DNA from: Liolophura sinensis
Lineage: Eukaryota > Mollusca > Polyplacophora > Chitonida > Chitonidae
Direction: 5' to 3'
Assembly (NCBI RefSeq): GCF_032854445.1
Contig: NC_088303.1
Location: 3,047,501-3,111,500, forward strand
DNA length: 64,000 nt
A program made the position numbers and the translations under genes. Shown here piece after piece: positions 1-13,000 of the stretch. The notes under the pieces are model-generated. The model ran no database searches, had not been told where the DNA came from, and saw only the letters and a list, made by a program, of their open reading frames with translations. Each line of letters starts with the position of its first letter. Position 1 is the stretch's first letter.

Positions 1-340
1 CGACCGCCCAATGACTAACCTGCATCATGGTCTCACTGCAGCTCACCTGCCACTGACTAACCTGCATCATGGTCTCACCACAGCCGACCGCCCACTGACT
101 AACCTGCATCATGGTCTCACTGCAGCTCACCTGCCACTGACTAACCTGCATCATGGTCTCACCACAGCCGACCGCTCACTGACTAACCTGCATCATGGTC
201 TCACTGCAGCTCACCTGCCACTGACTAACCTGCTTCATGGTCTCACCACAGCCATCTGGCCACTGACTAACGTGCATCATGGTCTCACCACAGCCATCTG
301 GCCACTGACTAACCTGCATCATGATCTCATTGCAGCTGTA
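1..340. repeat. 42-bp minisatellite (cut by window edge)
   Basis: About eight 42-bp units with core CTGACTAACCTGCATCATGG. Two alternating variants end in GCAGCTCACCTGCC or in CACAGCCGACCGCCC, giving an 84-bp dimer. Because 42 is a multiple of three, a 114-codon open frame runs through it, but it is pure repeat (TNLHHGLT pattern) and I do not call it a gene. The array continues beyond the left edge. Confidence 0.9.
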
Positions 341-1040
341 ACTTTGCTTTCCTAAACCTGAGTGCAATCATATAGATGTACATGTAAGTGAGAATAGTGT
401 TCAACACCAACTAATGAAGACACACACTGAATCTGTTCAAGATAAAAATTGGTCTTATCCCTTCCCATTCCTGCGTGTGGAAGCCAAGCACATGTTTTGT
501 ATGGTTGGCCTAGGGGAAAACTTGCCCATACTTTAAGTTTAGCACCCTCTTAAATCAGCAAACTGAAACCAGGAAAGGACTGCCTGAAGGTTACTTTCTT
601 GTTTATGCTCAGTGGAAACCAGTGGTCAGTCGTTAGCTTCAGCAGAATTAGCTACTAAGCAGTGTATGAGATGGTCATCCCCAGCCTTCGCTGCGCTAAT
701 GTAAAATTTAATGTTCTTCCAAATGGAGATCCAAAAGGTTGAGCGAGGAAGAGTCATTGCCTTTTTTGTTTTTTTATGTTTTGGTACATGTATGTGAAAT
801 GCAAAGAGACCTAAAATCACATATAACATGTGTCAAGTAATCAGAATACTCTGTACAAATGTACAAAAGTTTCAAAAAATGATTCTCTGCTGTCTCAAGC
901 ACTCTCAAGTGGCCCTATAAGGTGGATCAAAATCAGCCAAAATCAAACAAAATGTGTTAAAAAAGCTTAACATTTGGTGAAGTAAGTATACATAAAACAT
1001 ACTCTCTTTTTCCAGCTCAAACCTCGTAATAAAACATATA
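341..1040. other. 3' flank of TCF25, no gene seen
   Basis: This AT-rich stretch lies downstream of the TCF25 stop codon. It probably contains the 3' UTR, but I see no canonical AATAAA on the minus strand before the window edge. A minus-strand segment at about 640-705 preceded by TTTTACATTAG could be a distal C-terminal exon, but it does not join in a convincing frame. Confidence 0.4.
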
Positions 1041-4000
1041 TCATCTTACATCAGGATTGAAGTTTGGTAGAAGAGATCGAAGAAACATGGACAAATAGCC
1101 ATCCTCCTGGGCTCTGGTTCGCCTGCAGTAAACAGAATAAGAACAAAACAATATGTAAGTAAAGCAAAGCGCAGATTTACCTTGCAACTGGGCGCAACTG
1201 GGTATTTAACAACTGAAAACAACACACAGTACCTGTGAGGATCTGATCAGATGCTGCTTTTAGTTGATCTAAACAGGTTTGCAATCAATGACAATTGCCG
1301 ACTCAGCAGTAGCTCGGAGATGAGCATGTTCTGTAACTCAAGGCATACCATTGTATCCAGTTCTGATGATCTACGCATGACAGTCGCTTACTGTGGCGGG
1401 CTTTATAAAACTGTTCAACAAAGCTTTACACGTAGGTCAACTTTGTCTACACTGTAGCTGAACCCACTTGCTTCCAATCGCAAGTCTGACCTATACCTGG
1501 CTTAGAACTCCCATGCAGTATACACACACAGGTACAGCTGTACCTTGATAAGCAAATGGAATGCAAAATATGTTTGTAGCTCTCAAGAGTATTGAGTTAT
1601 ATGCCCAAATAATGTTACTGACTACAGAGGAGCGTTCTTAAGATCAACTGACATTTGCTTGAAACAAAAATGTGCCAACACATTAGTGATAAACCCAAAC
1701 TGAAATTAGAGCAAAGGCTGAATACATTGTAGATGTTGATAAAATACATCTGAAGAAACAATAATTCTGCTAGGTTAAATGTACTACCTACATAGCTTAT
1801 ATTTCAGACATTCAGAAAAATGTCAGAACGCTAAATAAGGAGGGAGATCATTTAGCTCGCTTAATTAAAGAATCAAATGCCACCACAAGTCAATGTGCCT
1901 ATACCTTCAGCTTGACTTGCTAAGAGTGCCTTTTTTCACCCAATCAGACAGCCACATGACATGTACCTTCACATCAGATTAAGGCAACTGCTAAGATAGA
2001 CACACAGATACTGAGTGGAGTTTGACAACAATACAAAAATCAGCTGATGAATTAAGCCTCACCTTGCTGGCCTCTCGTAACTGGCTATAGAGTCTAATGG
2101 CGGCAGAGGGTCGTAACTGAATACAGCTCCACTGTTTACCTCCTGCAACAACCACAACGGAACATGAATCATGCACAAAATGTAGCCACATGTAGTATGT
2201 ACATTTACACAGCTGACAGAGCGACAGTTGTACATGTCATTTCCGGATATAACCAGACCCATACATGTATATATCTACTTAATTTATACTGAGGACCATT
2301 AATGGCACAGCTGTCCATGGAGTCACTGTAATGGCAGATCAAGGTAAGTGTTGGCATGACGGCTTCATGTCATTAGGCGTGTCTGGTTCCTCGTTAGATC
2401 TGAGATTACAAGATCTGAGAGGTAGATGTGAAGGAGTGTATATCAAGCTGTACTGATGGAACACTACATGTTGTTTGAATGGAAATGCCATATTATCATA
2501 CAAACTGCACGGCTCTGAATTACCTCCCTTGTCACATGAAACCCCGCTATGACATAATCAAAATGTGCGAATAGCTTTTCAGAATGTAGAAAAAACATTC
2601 GCAGAAATGTCAAGAGATTATAGAGGAAGTAGAAGTTTTTCAGCTGAGATAGAATATCTGTGGCATGTTGTACCTATACAAGTATTTCATTAGGGAATTT
2701 TAAAATTTTTTTGGCTTAAAAATTATATAAAGTTTAGCATGAGCTATCCAGATCAGTTTACACAATTGAACTGTCAGAAAGGAATGTCCTCATAAAGCAT
2801 ATGATGCTTTAACTTTGAATCTTGGCCTTAGCCATTTTCAGAGGTCCCACCCCATGATGGCGTGCCCCTAAAAAGGTGCAACCTCAAGGGAGGTCAGGTA
2901 CGGCCCTATTCACTGCAAGCCGTTTAGTTTTTAAGTATCAATAGATTTCTTCACCTTGAGAAATTGGAGCAAATGAAAGTACAAACCATTGGGAGGACGG
3001 ATAAAGCCTCCTTTATCTCTGAGATTAAAACGTGACGATAAATATTCCTGGGTGTGCCACAATATCTTGTCTTCCTCCTGAAAACAACAGTGATTGTGAC
3101 AGTGATTGTTTTTGTCATTATTTATTTATATGACTGTGGTAAGCGCCACACTCAAAACTTTCTCACTTATATTATGGAAGTCAATTTTATGGGTAGAGGA
3201 AGTAGGACACTCACAGCAATCGTATTAGTGGGTCATTGTACACTGTACTGCGCTAGAGCAGTATTAGGCCATTAACTATTAACCACTGGACTTACCTGGT
3301 ATTGTACTGCTCCACCCTGGGCTCTCCATTCTCCACCTTGTCTAACAGACACCTGACAGTCTGCTCTAACCATGCCACTACCTCAGGCTCCTTCCAACAT
3401 GGCCAGCACCTCCCTACATACAGCGCAAGTAACTGCTTGAGGGCATCAGGGCTGACTGTCACAACAACGAACAACAGATGCATAAGGATGAGAAAACAAA
3501 GATCAACAACAAAAGGTGCATAAAGATGAGAAAACAAAGATCAACACATAAAAAAAAGATAATTAAGTTTCATGGATTTAAGACACATTAACAAGAATAA
3601 TTCTACATTTTCTATTTAAAGACAGAAAAGGTGTACCAAGGATTTGGCACTTCAGATGTATTTTAAGCGATACATGGTTTTAACAAAAATAAGAAAGATA
3701 TGCACCCCCCCCCCACCAAAAAAAACGAGAAGAACATTTTCATGAGACATATTTTATATTTGTTTTGTAACCCTCTATTTTATGCACATTTTTCATCCAT
3801 GCTAGGGAATATTTGAAACAAAGTCATGGATGAACATACTGGGAACAAGAGACCAGCTTAGCACCCCCAATTTGCACTCTCCCTTCAACAAATTTGTTTT
3901 CACAGCTATGGTCGTTCACATCACCATTCCAGGCTACTTAATTTCTGCACTGAACACTGGGGTTTTAGGAGAATTGCAGTATTGGTAGCTTAAAGCCATT

Positions 4001-7000
4001 TTTTTGCACCCCAAGAAAAAAGCTGAGAAGCTTTTTAGCACTTGTATACGTTAGGCCACATTCAAATCTCCATATTAAGAAATAAAAATAGTGTGCAATG
4101 CACTTAAAACTACTCAGCCTTGAGCACATGTACAATGTAACGAATAGATCCAACTTCACGGTGGCTTGTAATAATATGTAGATCATTTCCAGTGGCATTT
4201 AGAAAGTTTTCAAACATAAAGCAGGAGAATACCTTTTAAGGATAACAACTTTTTTATTTATTTCAGACTGTCGTTGCAGCCTCTTATATAAAATTTGACT
4301 TAAATGACCCCTATGACCTTGAAGAAAGAGGTCAAGGTCACTGAAAATCAATAGTGTTCTTCCTCATGCCAAGGTGTAAGTATGGTGTAAGTTTGGAGAA
4401 CTTGCTAAATAGTTCTATAGATAGCATGTCTACAAGCCTTTCATAAAATTCAACTTGCATGACCCCAGTGACCTAAAAGAAAAAGGTTAAGGTCGCTGAT
4501 AATCAATAATGTTCTTCCTCATGCCAGGGTATGTAAGTATGGTGTAAGTTTGATGAATTTGGGCTAAACAGTTCTAGAGATAGAGTGTTTAAAAGGATAT
4601 GGAGGGCCTCCGTGGCCAAGATGGTTAGCACGCCAGTGCAGCACATTGACCCAAGAGCCTCTCACCAGTTTGGTCACTAAGAGTTCAAGTCAAGCTCATG
4701 CTGGCTTCCTCTCCAGCAGTGCGTGGGAAGGTCTGTCAGCAACCTGTTGATGGTCGTGGGTTTCTTCTGGGCTCTGATTATTTTCCTTCCACTACAATGC
4801 TGGCCCCAGTCGAATAAATGAAATATTCTTGAGTATGGCGTAAAACACCAAACAAATAATCCAATCAAAACAAGGATAAGGACAGAGGGACGAATACTGG
4901 CCACGGGGTAAATATCAAGCATTTCATGTATCCTTTACCCTCATCCAAGTTATAAAATGCCAGAAAGTTGCTTTTCAACCAGCTTTTTTGAGCACGACAT
5001 TATTTCCAGCCAACGTTCTCATAGCAATTATTTATCATCATAGTGTTGAAAATCTCAGATCTCATATCCATCTGCCTCAGTACACCAGGCACAGGATACA
5101 GTACAAATCTCAGATCTCATGCCCATCTGCCTCAGTACACCAGGCACAGGATACAGTACAAATCTCAGATCTTATGCCCATCTGCCTCAGTCCACCATGC
5201 ACAGGATAGAGTACAAATCTCAGATCTCATGCCCATCTGCCTCAGTCCACCAGGCACAGGATAGAGTACAAATCTCAGATCTCATACCCATCTGCTTCAG
5301 TCCACCAGGCACAGGATACAGTACAAATCTCAGATCTCATGCCCATCTGCCTCAGTACACCAGGCACAGGATAGAGTACAAATCTCAGATCTCATACCCA
5401 TCTGCCTCAGTACACCATGCAGAGGACAGAGTACAAATCTCAGATCTCATGCCCATCTGCTTCAGTCCACCAGGCACAGGATAGAGTACAAATCTCAGAT
5501 CTCATGCCCATCTGCCTCAGTCCACCAGGCACAGGATGGAGTACAAATCTCAGATCTCATACCCATCTGCCTCAGTACACCAGGCACAGGATAGAGTACA
5601 AATCTCAGGTCTCATGCCCATCTGCCTCAGTACACCAGACACAGGATGGAGTACAAATCTCAGATCTCATGCCCATCTGCCTCAGTACACCAGGCACAGG
5701 ATAGAGTACAAATCTCAGATCTCATGCCCATCTGCCTCAGTCCACCAGGCACAGGATGGAGTACAAATCTCAGATCTCATGCCCATCTGCCTCAGTACAC
5801 CAGGCACAGGATGGAGTACAAATCTCAGATCTCATGCCCATCTGCCTCAGTACACCATGCACAGGATAGAGTACAAATCTCACATTACCTGTATTGTGAT
5901 GTTTGCCCAAACAAGGCACTGTTGGTGACCCCCGAGTCCGGGCTGACTCCACACTTCTCCAGCAGAGGTAACAGCACTCCTGGGAACATTAGCACACTGT
6001 CTTCCAGCTGATGGCAGGAAAATAAACCATCTTAATATGATTAACATATGATCACCAAAGTTGTGTAATGCAGACAACTTCAGCCTCGAAAACTGGAAAA
6101 AAATTTATCTGATTTGTTTGCTTGAATGTCATATATATTATACTATTATGTATTTATATTATTCTACATTTTACGACCTTTATAACAGATTCTGAATGGT
6201 AGCACTTGCACAGAGGAGGCTGATAGTTAGTGAAAGGTAAGTATTTGGGATGCTTGTAACAACAAAACTTTGACTGAATTAGACCCATTGATTATTGGCC
6301 CTAAATCACTTGTATAGCCTCTTAGGTATCAATATCCCTACCCTGAATAATTCTTGGACACTTCGTGCAATATCAACCTTAAAGGATTAACCTCAGAATT
6401 ATGGCAGAGTTTACCATTTCTGTAGCTTTAGCAATATCCTGCCCATTCTGACCGGCCAGCTGGAACATGGCCAAGGGAACGGACAAGGCAAAGTTAGGCA
6501 GCTGGGACAGATTACGATGAGCCTGGTAATGAAAAGGAAATATCTCTCAGGTAATTATTCTTATTTAATACAGATTAACTCAAAGTCACATGAACCTAGA
6601 TTTAATAATTTTTGAAATTACTGAAAGGCTATAAATAATTTACCAGTGAAACCAAACGATGTGCTGGGGGCCCCTAAGGAACGGAATAAATTATGAGCAA
6701 AATTTTGCAGAGAAATTCTGTAAATGAACAGATGTTTGTTAGAAAACAACTTACCTCCCATTCTTCAAACATGCGGACTAAAAAAGTGAATTGTTGAGAT
6801 TTTAAGGCGTAGAAATCAATCATGAGTAAGACACACAGGGGATCTCCTTCAGGATCCAAACTGGAAGTGAGAAAACTGAATATAGTCGAAACAAATAAAT
6901 ATCTTCACATGAAAGATTTCATTTTGGAGACACCAACTTGATTTTGTTTTATGAGTGAGCCAACAGTGAAAAATCCAAATATATTTTTTTAGGATTTTCC

Positions 7001-10000
7001 TGTTTTTTAAGGCTTTCCAATCTCATATAAAATATGTCTTTAACAGGAACAATTGCTGGCAATTGACAAAGATAGTGTAGAGACCGGATCCATTCATTTT
7101 TTTTTCTAGCATTGGCGATTAACCTGTACTTAGGAAATATTTCACTTTTCAGATCGCTGTGAACTATAATAGTTTCAGGAACCTATGAAGAGCTCAGTGA
7201 AAGTTTTCCGGCTGTGCTCTACAAACTATACTATCCGCTATACTATGATTGCCGTTTAATCATTCAATTAACAATACTGCCTTACATATGTGGATAAAAC
7301 ACCTGTGGCAATGAAGCACCAGTGCCTGACTTGTAAGCAGACTTTCCATTTATTACTGACCACGTCACAGCTAGTATCAATGAGGAAGGGGAGGAGTGGG
7401 GGGGGGAGGGCCACAAAGTTTTGAGGTTACCTCAAAAGAGATAGTTTGTAACATATTACCAGGGGTATTTCAAGAAGAAGATAGAGGTGTATGTACATTC
7501 AGGTATAGATGTCATTAAATTAGATAAACAGGGCTTTGTATAACACTTTTAAATGTCTTCATTCAAAGCTTTCTGGTTACGTACCAGATGACCATGAGAG
7601 AATATCAAACTCTGAAGAGTACATATTGCTGTGAAAGGCATCGCTAATTTGACAGAAAGTGCATAAAGAATGTTCACTCAGAAAACAAAGTTTAAGTGGT
7701 TAGTTCCAACTGAAGAAAAGAAGGGCCTGATTTCTCAGTTCCCGGAAGAGACTATAAACCATGTTGATTTCATCTTTCACCTGCAGGTCTGGGACATGCA
7801 ACGGCCTGGAATCATTTCCAGACACAAGAGTAAATATATATGTCTTGTGTCCTAATAAATGTCTAAAGTAAAGAGAAGAACTACCAAACTGTCATGTGTA
7901 TTTACTTACCAATCAGTCTAAAGGTAAGCTCTAAAGTTACGAATGATGCAGTGTATGACATGGTATAAGTAATACATGAACAACTACTTCAACACCTGTC
8001 CCTTAGAAACCTCGTTCAGTTCATTGCGACTGCATTTAAACTGAAGCATCTTGACAAACTCTTCAGCTGAACATTAGTGAGACAAAATATGCAAAGTGTA
8101 TATAGGTATATGGACTGCAAAAATCAAGACTGCATGCAGAACAACTGCTACACAGGTACTGACTTTAGATATTATTACTAAATAATAAACTTACAACAAA
8201 AAAGCTGATCAAAGTTATTATGGAAATTCACAGCTTGTATGTGCTCAGTTGATAATATATTTTTATGCAGCTTTCCCAAATTCAACCTTTAAAAACCTGG
8301 CAGTCAGTCTCGTCTCTCCCTGTCTTGCCGAGCTGGTGAGGCTCACTGAGGTGTGACGGAGTGGTGGACACCTGTGACTGATTGACTCCTAATCTTCTAT
8401 TCCCCACGGTGAGTGTACAACTAATGATAAGCCCTCATAATTCATCATAGTATACATATTCTGAAAATACATCTAAAATTATTGAGAAGATACAGAATAA
8501 AGATGTAAAATTACTAACCTTAGCAAAAGCTTACAGAACTCCAGAGCTGTTCGGTAACATCCCTTCTGGCCCACAAAACACAAGTGTCTAAATAATGCTA
8601 TGTAGAATGCCCTGAAACAGATGGAAAGGTTGACCAATTTTACACTGAAATGCTTGTATGTGAAACACAGCAATATTGTTACAGTGCCATAATAAGTGCT
8701 GCCACGTCTAACAATTAAACCGAACAAGCCCAAGCATAGACTAAAAATGTAAGCTAGCCAGCCAGCCAGCCATCCAGCCAGCAACAAATCACTGTGACTA
8801 CCATTCTCCCTTCAGTTAAATAGGTGTGTATTAAATCTACATAAATCAATATATAAGAAACTAAATTCTCAGTTACTTGAATTAATCACACTGGTAGTTT
8901 TCCGAAGTTCGTACCTGTTTTCTGGTCGTCTGTAGCTTAGACGACAGGTTCCCTGGGTTAGGCTAAACAATGGATGAAATGCGACCTCAAAACTATACAA
9001 AGCTCGTTCTGTGGAAACATAAAAACAATGGATGAAATGCGATCTCAAAACTATACAAAGCTCGTTCTGTGGAAACATAAAAACAATGGATGAAATGCGA
9101 TCTCAAAACTATACAAAGCTCGTTCTGTGGAAACATAAAAACAATACATGAAATGCGACCTCAAAACTATACAAAGCTCGTTCTGTGGAAACATTAAAAC
9201 AATGGATGAAATGCGATCTCAAAACTATACAAAGCTCGTTCTGTGGAAACATAAAAACAATACATGAAATGCGACCTCAAAACTATACAAAGCTCGTTCT
9301 GTGGAAACACAAAAACAATGGATGAAATGCGATCTCAAAACTATACAAAGCTCGTTCTGTGGAAACATAAAAACAATGGATGAAATGCGACCTCAAAACT
9401 ATACAAAGCTCGTTCTGTGGAAACATAAAAACAATGGATGAAATGCGACCTCAAAACTATACAAAGCTCGTTCTGTGGAAACATAAAAACAATGGATGAA
9501 ATGCGATCTCAAAACTATACAAAGCTCGTTCTGTGGAAACATAAAAACAATGGATGAAATGTGATCTCAAAACTATACAAAGCTCGTTCTGTGGAAACAT
9601 AAAAACAATGGATAAAATGCGCCCTCAAAACTATTCAAAGTTCGCTCTATGGAATCACAAAAACAATTTATTTTTTAAATCTGAATCAGGTTTAACACCA
9701 CACTCAATTTTATTCCACTTGTACATCTGTAATCCAATTTATGAGCAGGGGGAATTATACTGCCTGGAAGAAACCATCAGATTTTGGTCAAGAGCTGACA
9801 AACTTTCCTACATGTAATGCACACTATTATCCACTTGCTGGAAGGCAAGTGATTTCCAACAAACTTCACATACAGACACTTTATACATTGCTTGTTAACA
9901 AAAAAAATAATCCCTTGCCCTACCTGCACTCTATTTATGAAGGATTATATCCTAGGGGAGAAATGTAAGTTTTAACACGAAAAGTTCCTGCTATGTTTGG

Positions 10001-13000
10001 TGCTCAAATTCACCACACTGTATTAAAACTAACAAGTAAATGATTGAGCCAAAATATGATGGTTTACCAATAAAAAAGTTACAAATTTCATTCATTCACA
10101 GGCTTAGACCCTCCAGAAACGATCATTTTGATTTGTATTTTATAAAATTTCTTTATGCACGGTCACATTGTTACCTTTAAAGTTTCAGATCAGACACTCA
10201 CCGACAAGCTCTGTGGACATTTGGAGGTCTTCTGACATTCTACACACTTCACTCAGTTGTAACAGGGAATCTATGTGATATGGTTGCAGCTGTAAAATAT
10301 TCTGAAATGCAAAATATCAACTTCAGCGATCCATGTACTACATATTGATGGATTTCCACAATTTATGGTCTGATATACAGAAGCCTCATTAGCACTCATT
10401 AATTTGTCTATCAAATGACACCAGCCCAGTGTTTTATACAGGGCCATGCTGTGTACATCAAAAATCAAATGTGTTAAAATTACAAGGAAAGAAATAAAAT
10501 TTTACCTCTCAACATCAAGTTTTCATTGCTTTCCATTCAAGAATCCACTGACAGATAAATTTCACTTTTTCTAATTTGAAATCAGTGCAATACTGTCTAT
10601 AGAATATACTTTTTTCTAATTTTGATGTTTTTTGCTGGAAAAAATCAAAAAAAATCTTCACTTACATGTATTTCTCTAAATTATTTGCTTCTTCCTTTTG
10701 CTTGGGTTTTAAAAGTTACTACCATCTTTACCATGTACCATGGACACCAGACATGAGACCGTAATCATTCAATGTACTGGTATCCTATTTTTAAATGTTT
10801 CAGCTTTTATGCCCTTATTTGTGCAACATTTTCAAACCAAAAGAACTGCTCTTTTAGCATGTCTTTGTTCAGGTCTTTGTTTCCTTTCACGCTCATATGT
10901 TTGCTTTTAGTAATATATATAAAGTCGTTATTTATTAAGTTTTGCAATTACAATCTGTCAGTTTTTCCTTTATGGTCTTAAATATCTATTATCATTCAAT
11001 TGGTTATCCTCTCTGTATATGTACCTTGCTGTCTGTAGGCGAATGAATAAATAAACTACAGTACGCAAAAAAACAAGTGTATGGTTGATATGTTGGAATA
11101 CCAATTTTCCCACCATTAAGATGACGCTTCAAAAGCACAACCAGGATTAGTCAAGCTCCAGGCTTACTCTAAGTTTGGAAGAATGACAAACCCATGATGA
11201 GTCAGCATAAAACAGTCAGACTTTGATATAATTACCACAATGTTCTGATGGTTGAGGGAGTCCACTGCCTCCCAAAACTGACGCTGTATCTGTTGGTACT
11301 GGGTGCTGTGCTCAAAGTTGAAGTAAAGATTGCCATGATGGGACTCTTGATGTGACATGCTTAAACCTACAAACAGAAAGGTATTTGAACTTTTTTAACG
11401 GTTTATTTATTTATTGATTCAATTTGTGTTTTAGGCTATACCTAGTCTTCTGGCTCAGCTGTATGTTGCTTTATGCAATACACTGGAGAAGAAATTACTT
11501 TTTTTTTTCACAACAATGATGTGACAAGAAGGACGCACCTGTTTTTCCCATTGGGGGCCAGGAATCTTTGGGTGTGGCCAGCCAGGAGGATCTATGGGCG
11601 GGTCTATTACGATTTCTCCGACGATTTCTAAAGACCAATCAAATGAGACAAATTACATGATGTCAGTGAAGTCAAATGGGTAGAGGAATTACAATAATCC
11701 ACATCATATTACATACACAGTGTATGCACCCAGCCCAGGGTTAACAAAAATGTCTAACCAGGCACAATACTTTGCTCAGTTTCAACTAGCGAATTAAAAT
11801 GAGCATCAGGGCCTCGGTGGCCTCGGGGTTAGCATGCCAACGCTGCATAATGACTCAGGAGCCTCCCACTAATGTGTCAACTGTGAGTTCAAGTCCAGCT
11901 CAAGTTGGCTTCCTCTCTGGCTGAACGTGGGAAGATTTGTCACCAACCTGCAGATGGTCGAGGGTTTCCCCTGGGCTCTGCCCGGTTTTCTCCCACCATA
12001 ATGCTGGCTGCCGTCATATAAGCGCACATAAGCGAAATTTTCGTGAATACAGCTGTATCAACTAAATAAAACAATCAAATAAACTGAAGGCTACATACAC
12101 CTGTTCTGCCTGTACTACTCTGGAACCAAATATTCTTCTCATCTCATTGTCCGGAATCAAATTTCTACAATTAAGAAGAAGTCATTACAAGATGGAAACA
12201 CGGAAAAACCTTTGAATAAAACAGAAGCTGCTCTTGAAAAAGTTGGACAGATTGGTGACAATATATTTCTTATCTTCCTTGTTCACGTTCTTGCTTGTTT
12301 GCTACATTGGTGCTTTATATATTAACATGATTTTGTTTAACAACCTGCTTTAAGAAAACCAGAATGTCTTGTCAGGTGCAACATGCCTGAAAATTTTATA
12401 ACTAGGATTTTTTGTTTAAAAAATTTTATAACAAAACTACTGTAAGTACACCTAGGTGTAACCATTAAATACCAAGCAAAGCCAGCAATCATACTTGTGT
12501 TCCACACTCAGCAGAGATCTCATGTCAGACGTTATGAGTGACTGTTCAGAGCTGTCTTCTTCTTGTGAACGGGTCCCTAAATCTCCCAGAAGTCTGTTTA
12601 CCTCACGGATACTTGCATCAATTTCGTCCTCCTCAAAAATGCAACGTTACTTAACATAATTCAACTTTTTCATTGATGGTTTTCACAATATGTGACTATG
12701 TACTGACATTATGATTCAATGTACAAATTCTTGTTGGTTTTACGACTGAGCAGAAAACTTTGCAACAGAATTGCTCAATCATTATTTTTAAGAATGAACA
12801 CTTCTTTCTCTTGTACTGTAAGATGCCAACATAAACATGCAGGTGCAAACACATATTTCAAAATTGAAGCATGACTATTATTACCACAAAACAAATAAAC
12901 AGACTTTGACACTACCTCCACAGTTTGTGACATTTCCTTTCCTGCGGCTGCTGATTTCCCTTTCTTTTTCCTCCTCTTTTTCTTTTTCTGCAGATTTTGA

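Noticed and set aside
11-355. 114-codon frame at the left edge
   Set aside because: It is a pure 42-bp minisatellite translation with no family resemblance.
640-705. Possible last exon of TCF25 (minus strand, after TTTTACATTAG)
   Set aside because: Joining it to the GAT|GTAAGA donor gives an early stop in the required phase; the alternative phase needs a different donor that I cannot find.
5049-6011. Overlapping 70-130 codon frames on the plus strand
   Set aside because: They come from the 55-bp intronic array and the antisense of TCF25 exon 12.
9008-9665. CRISPR-like spacing of 58-bp repeats
   Set aside because: No unique spacers: the whole unit is repeated, the host is an animal, and the unit is exon plus acceptor.
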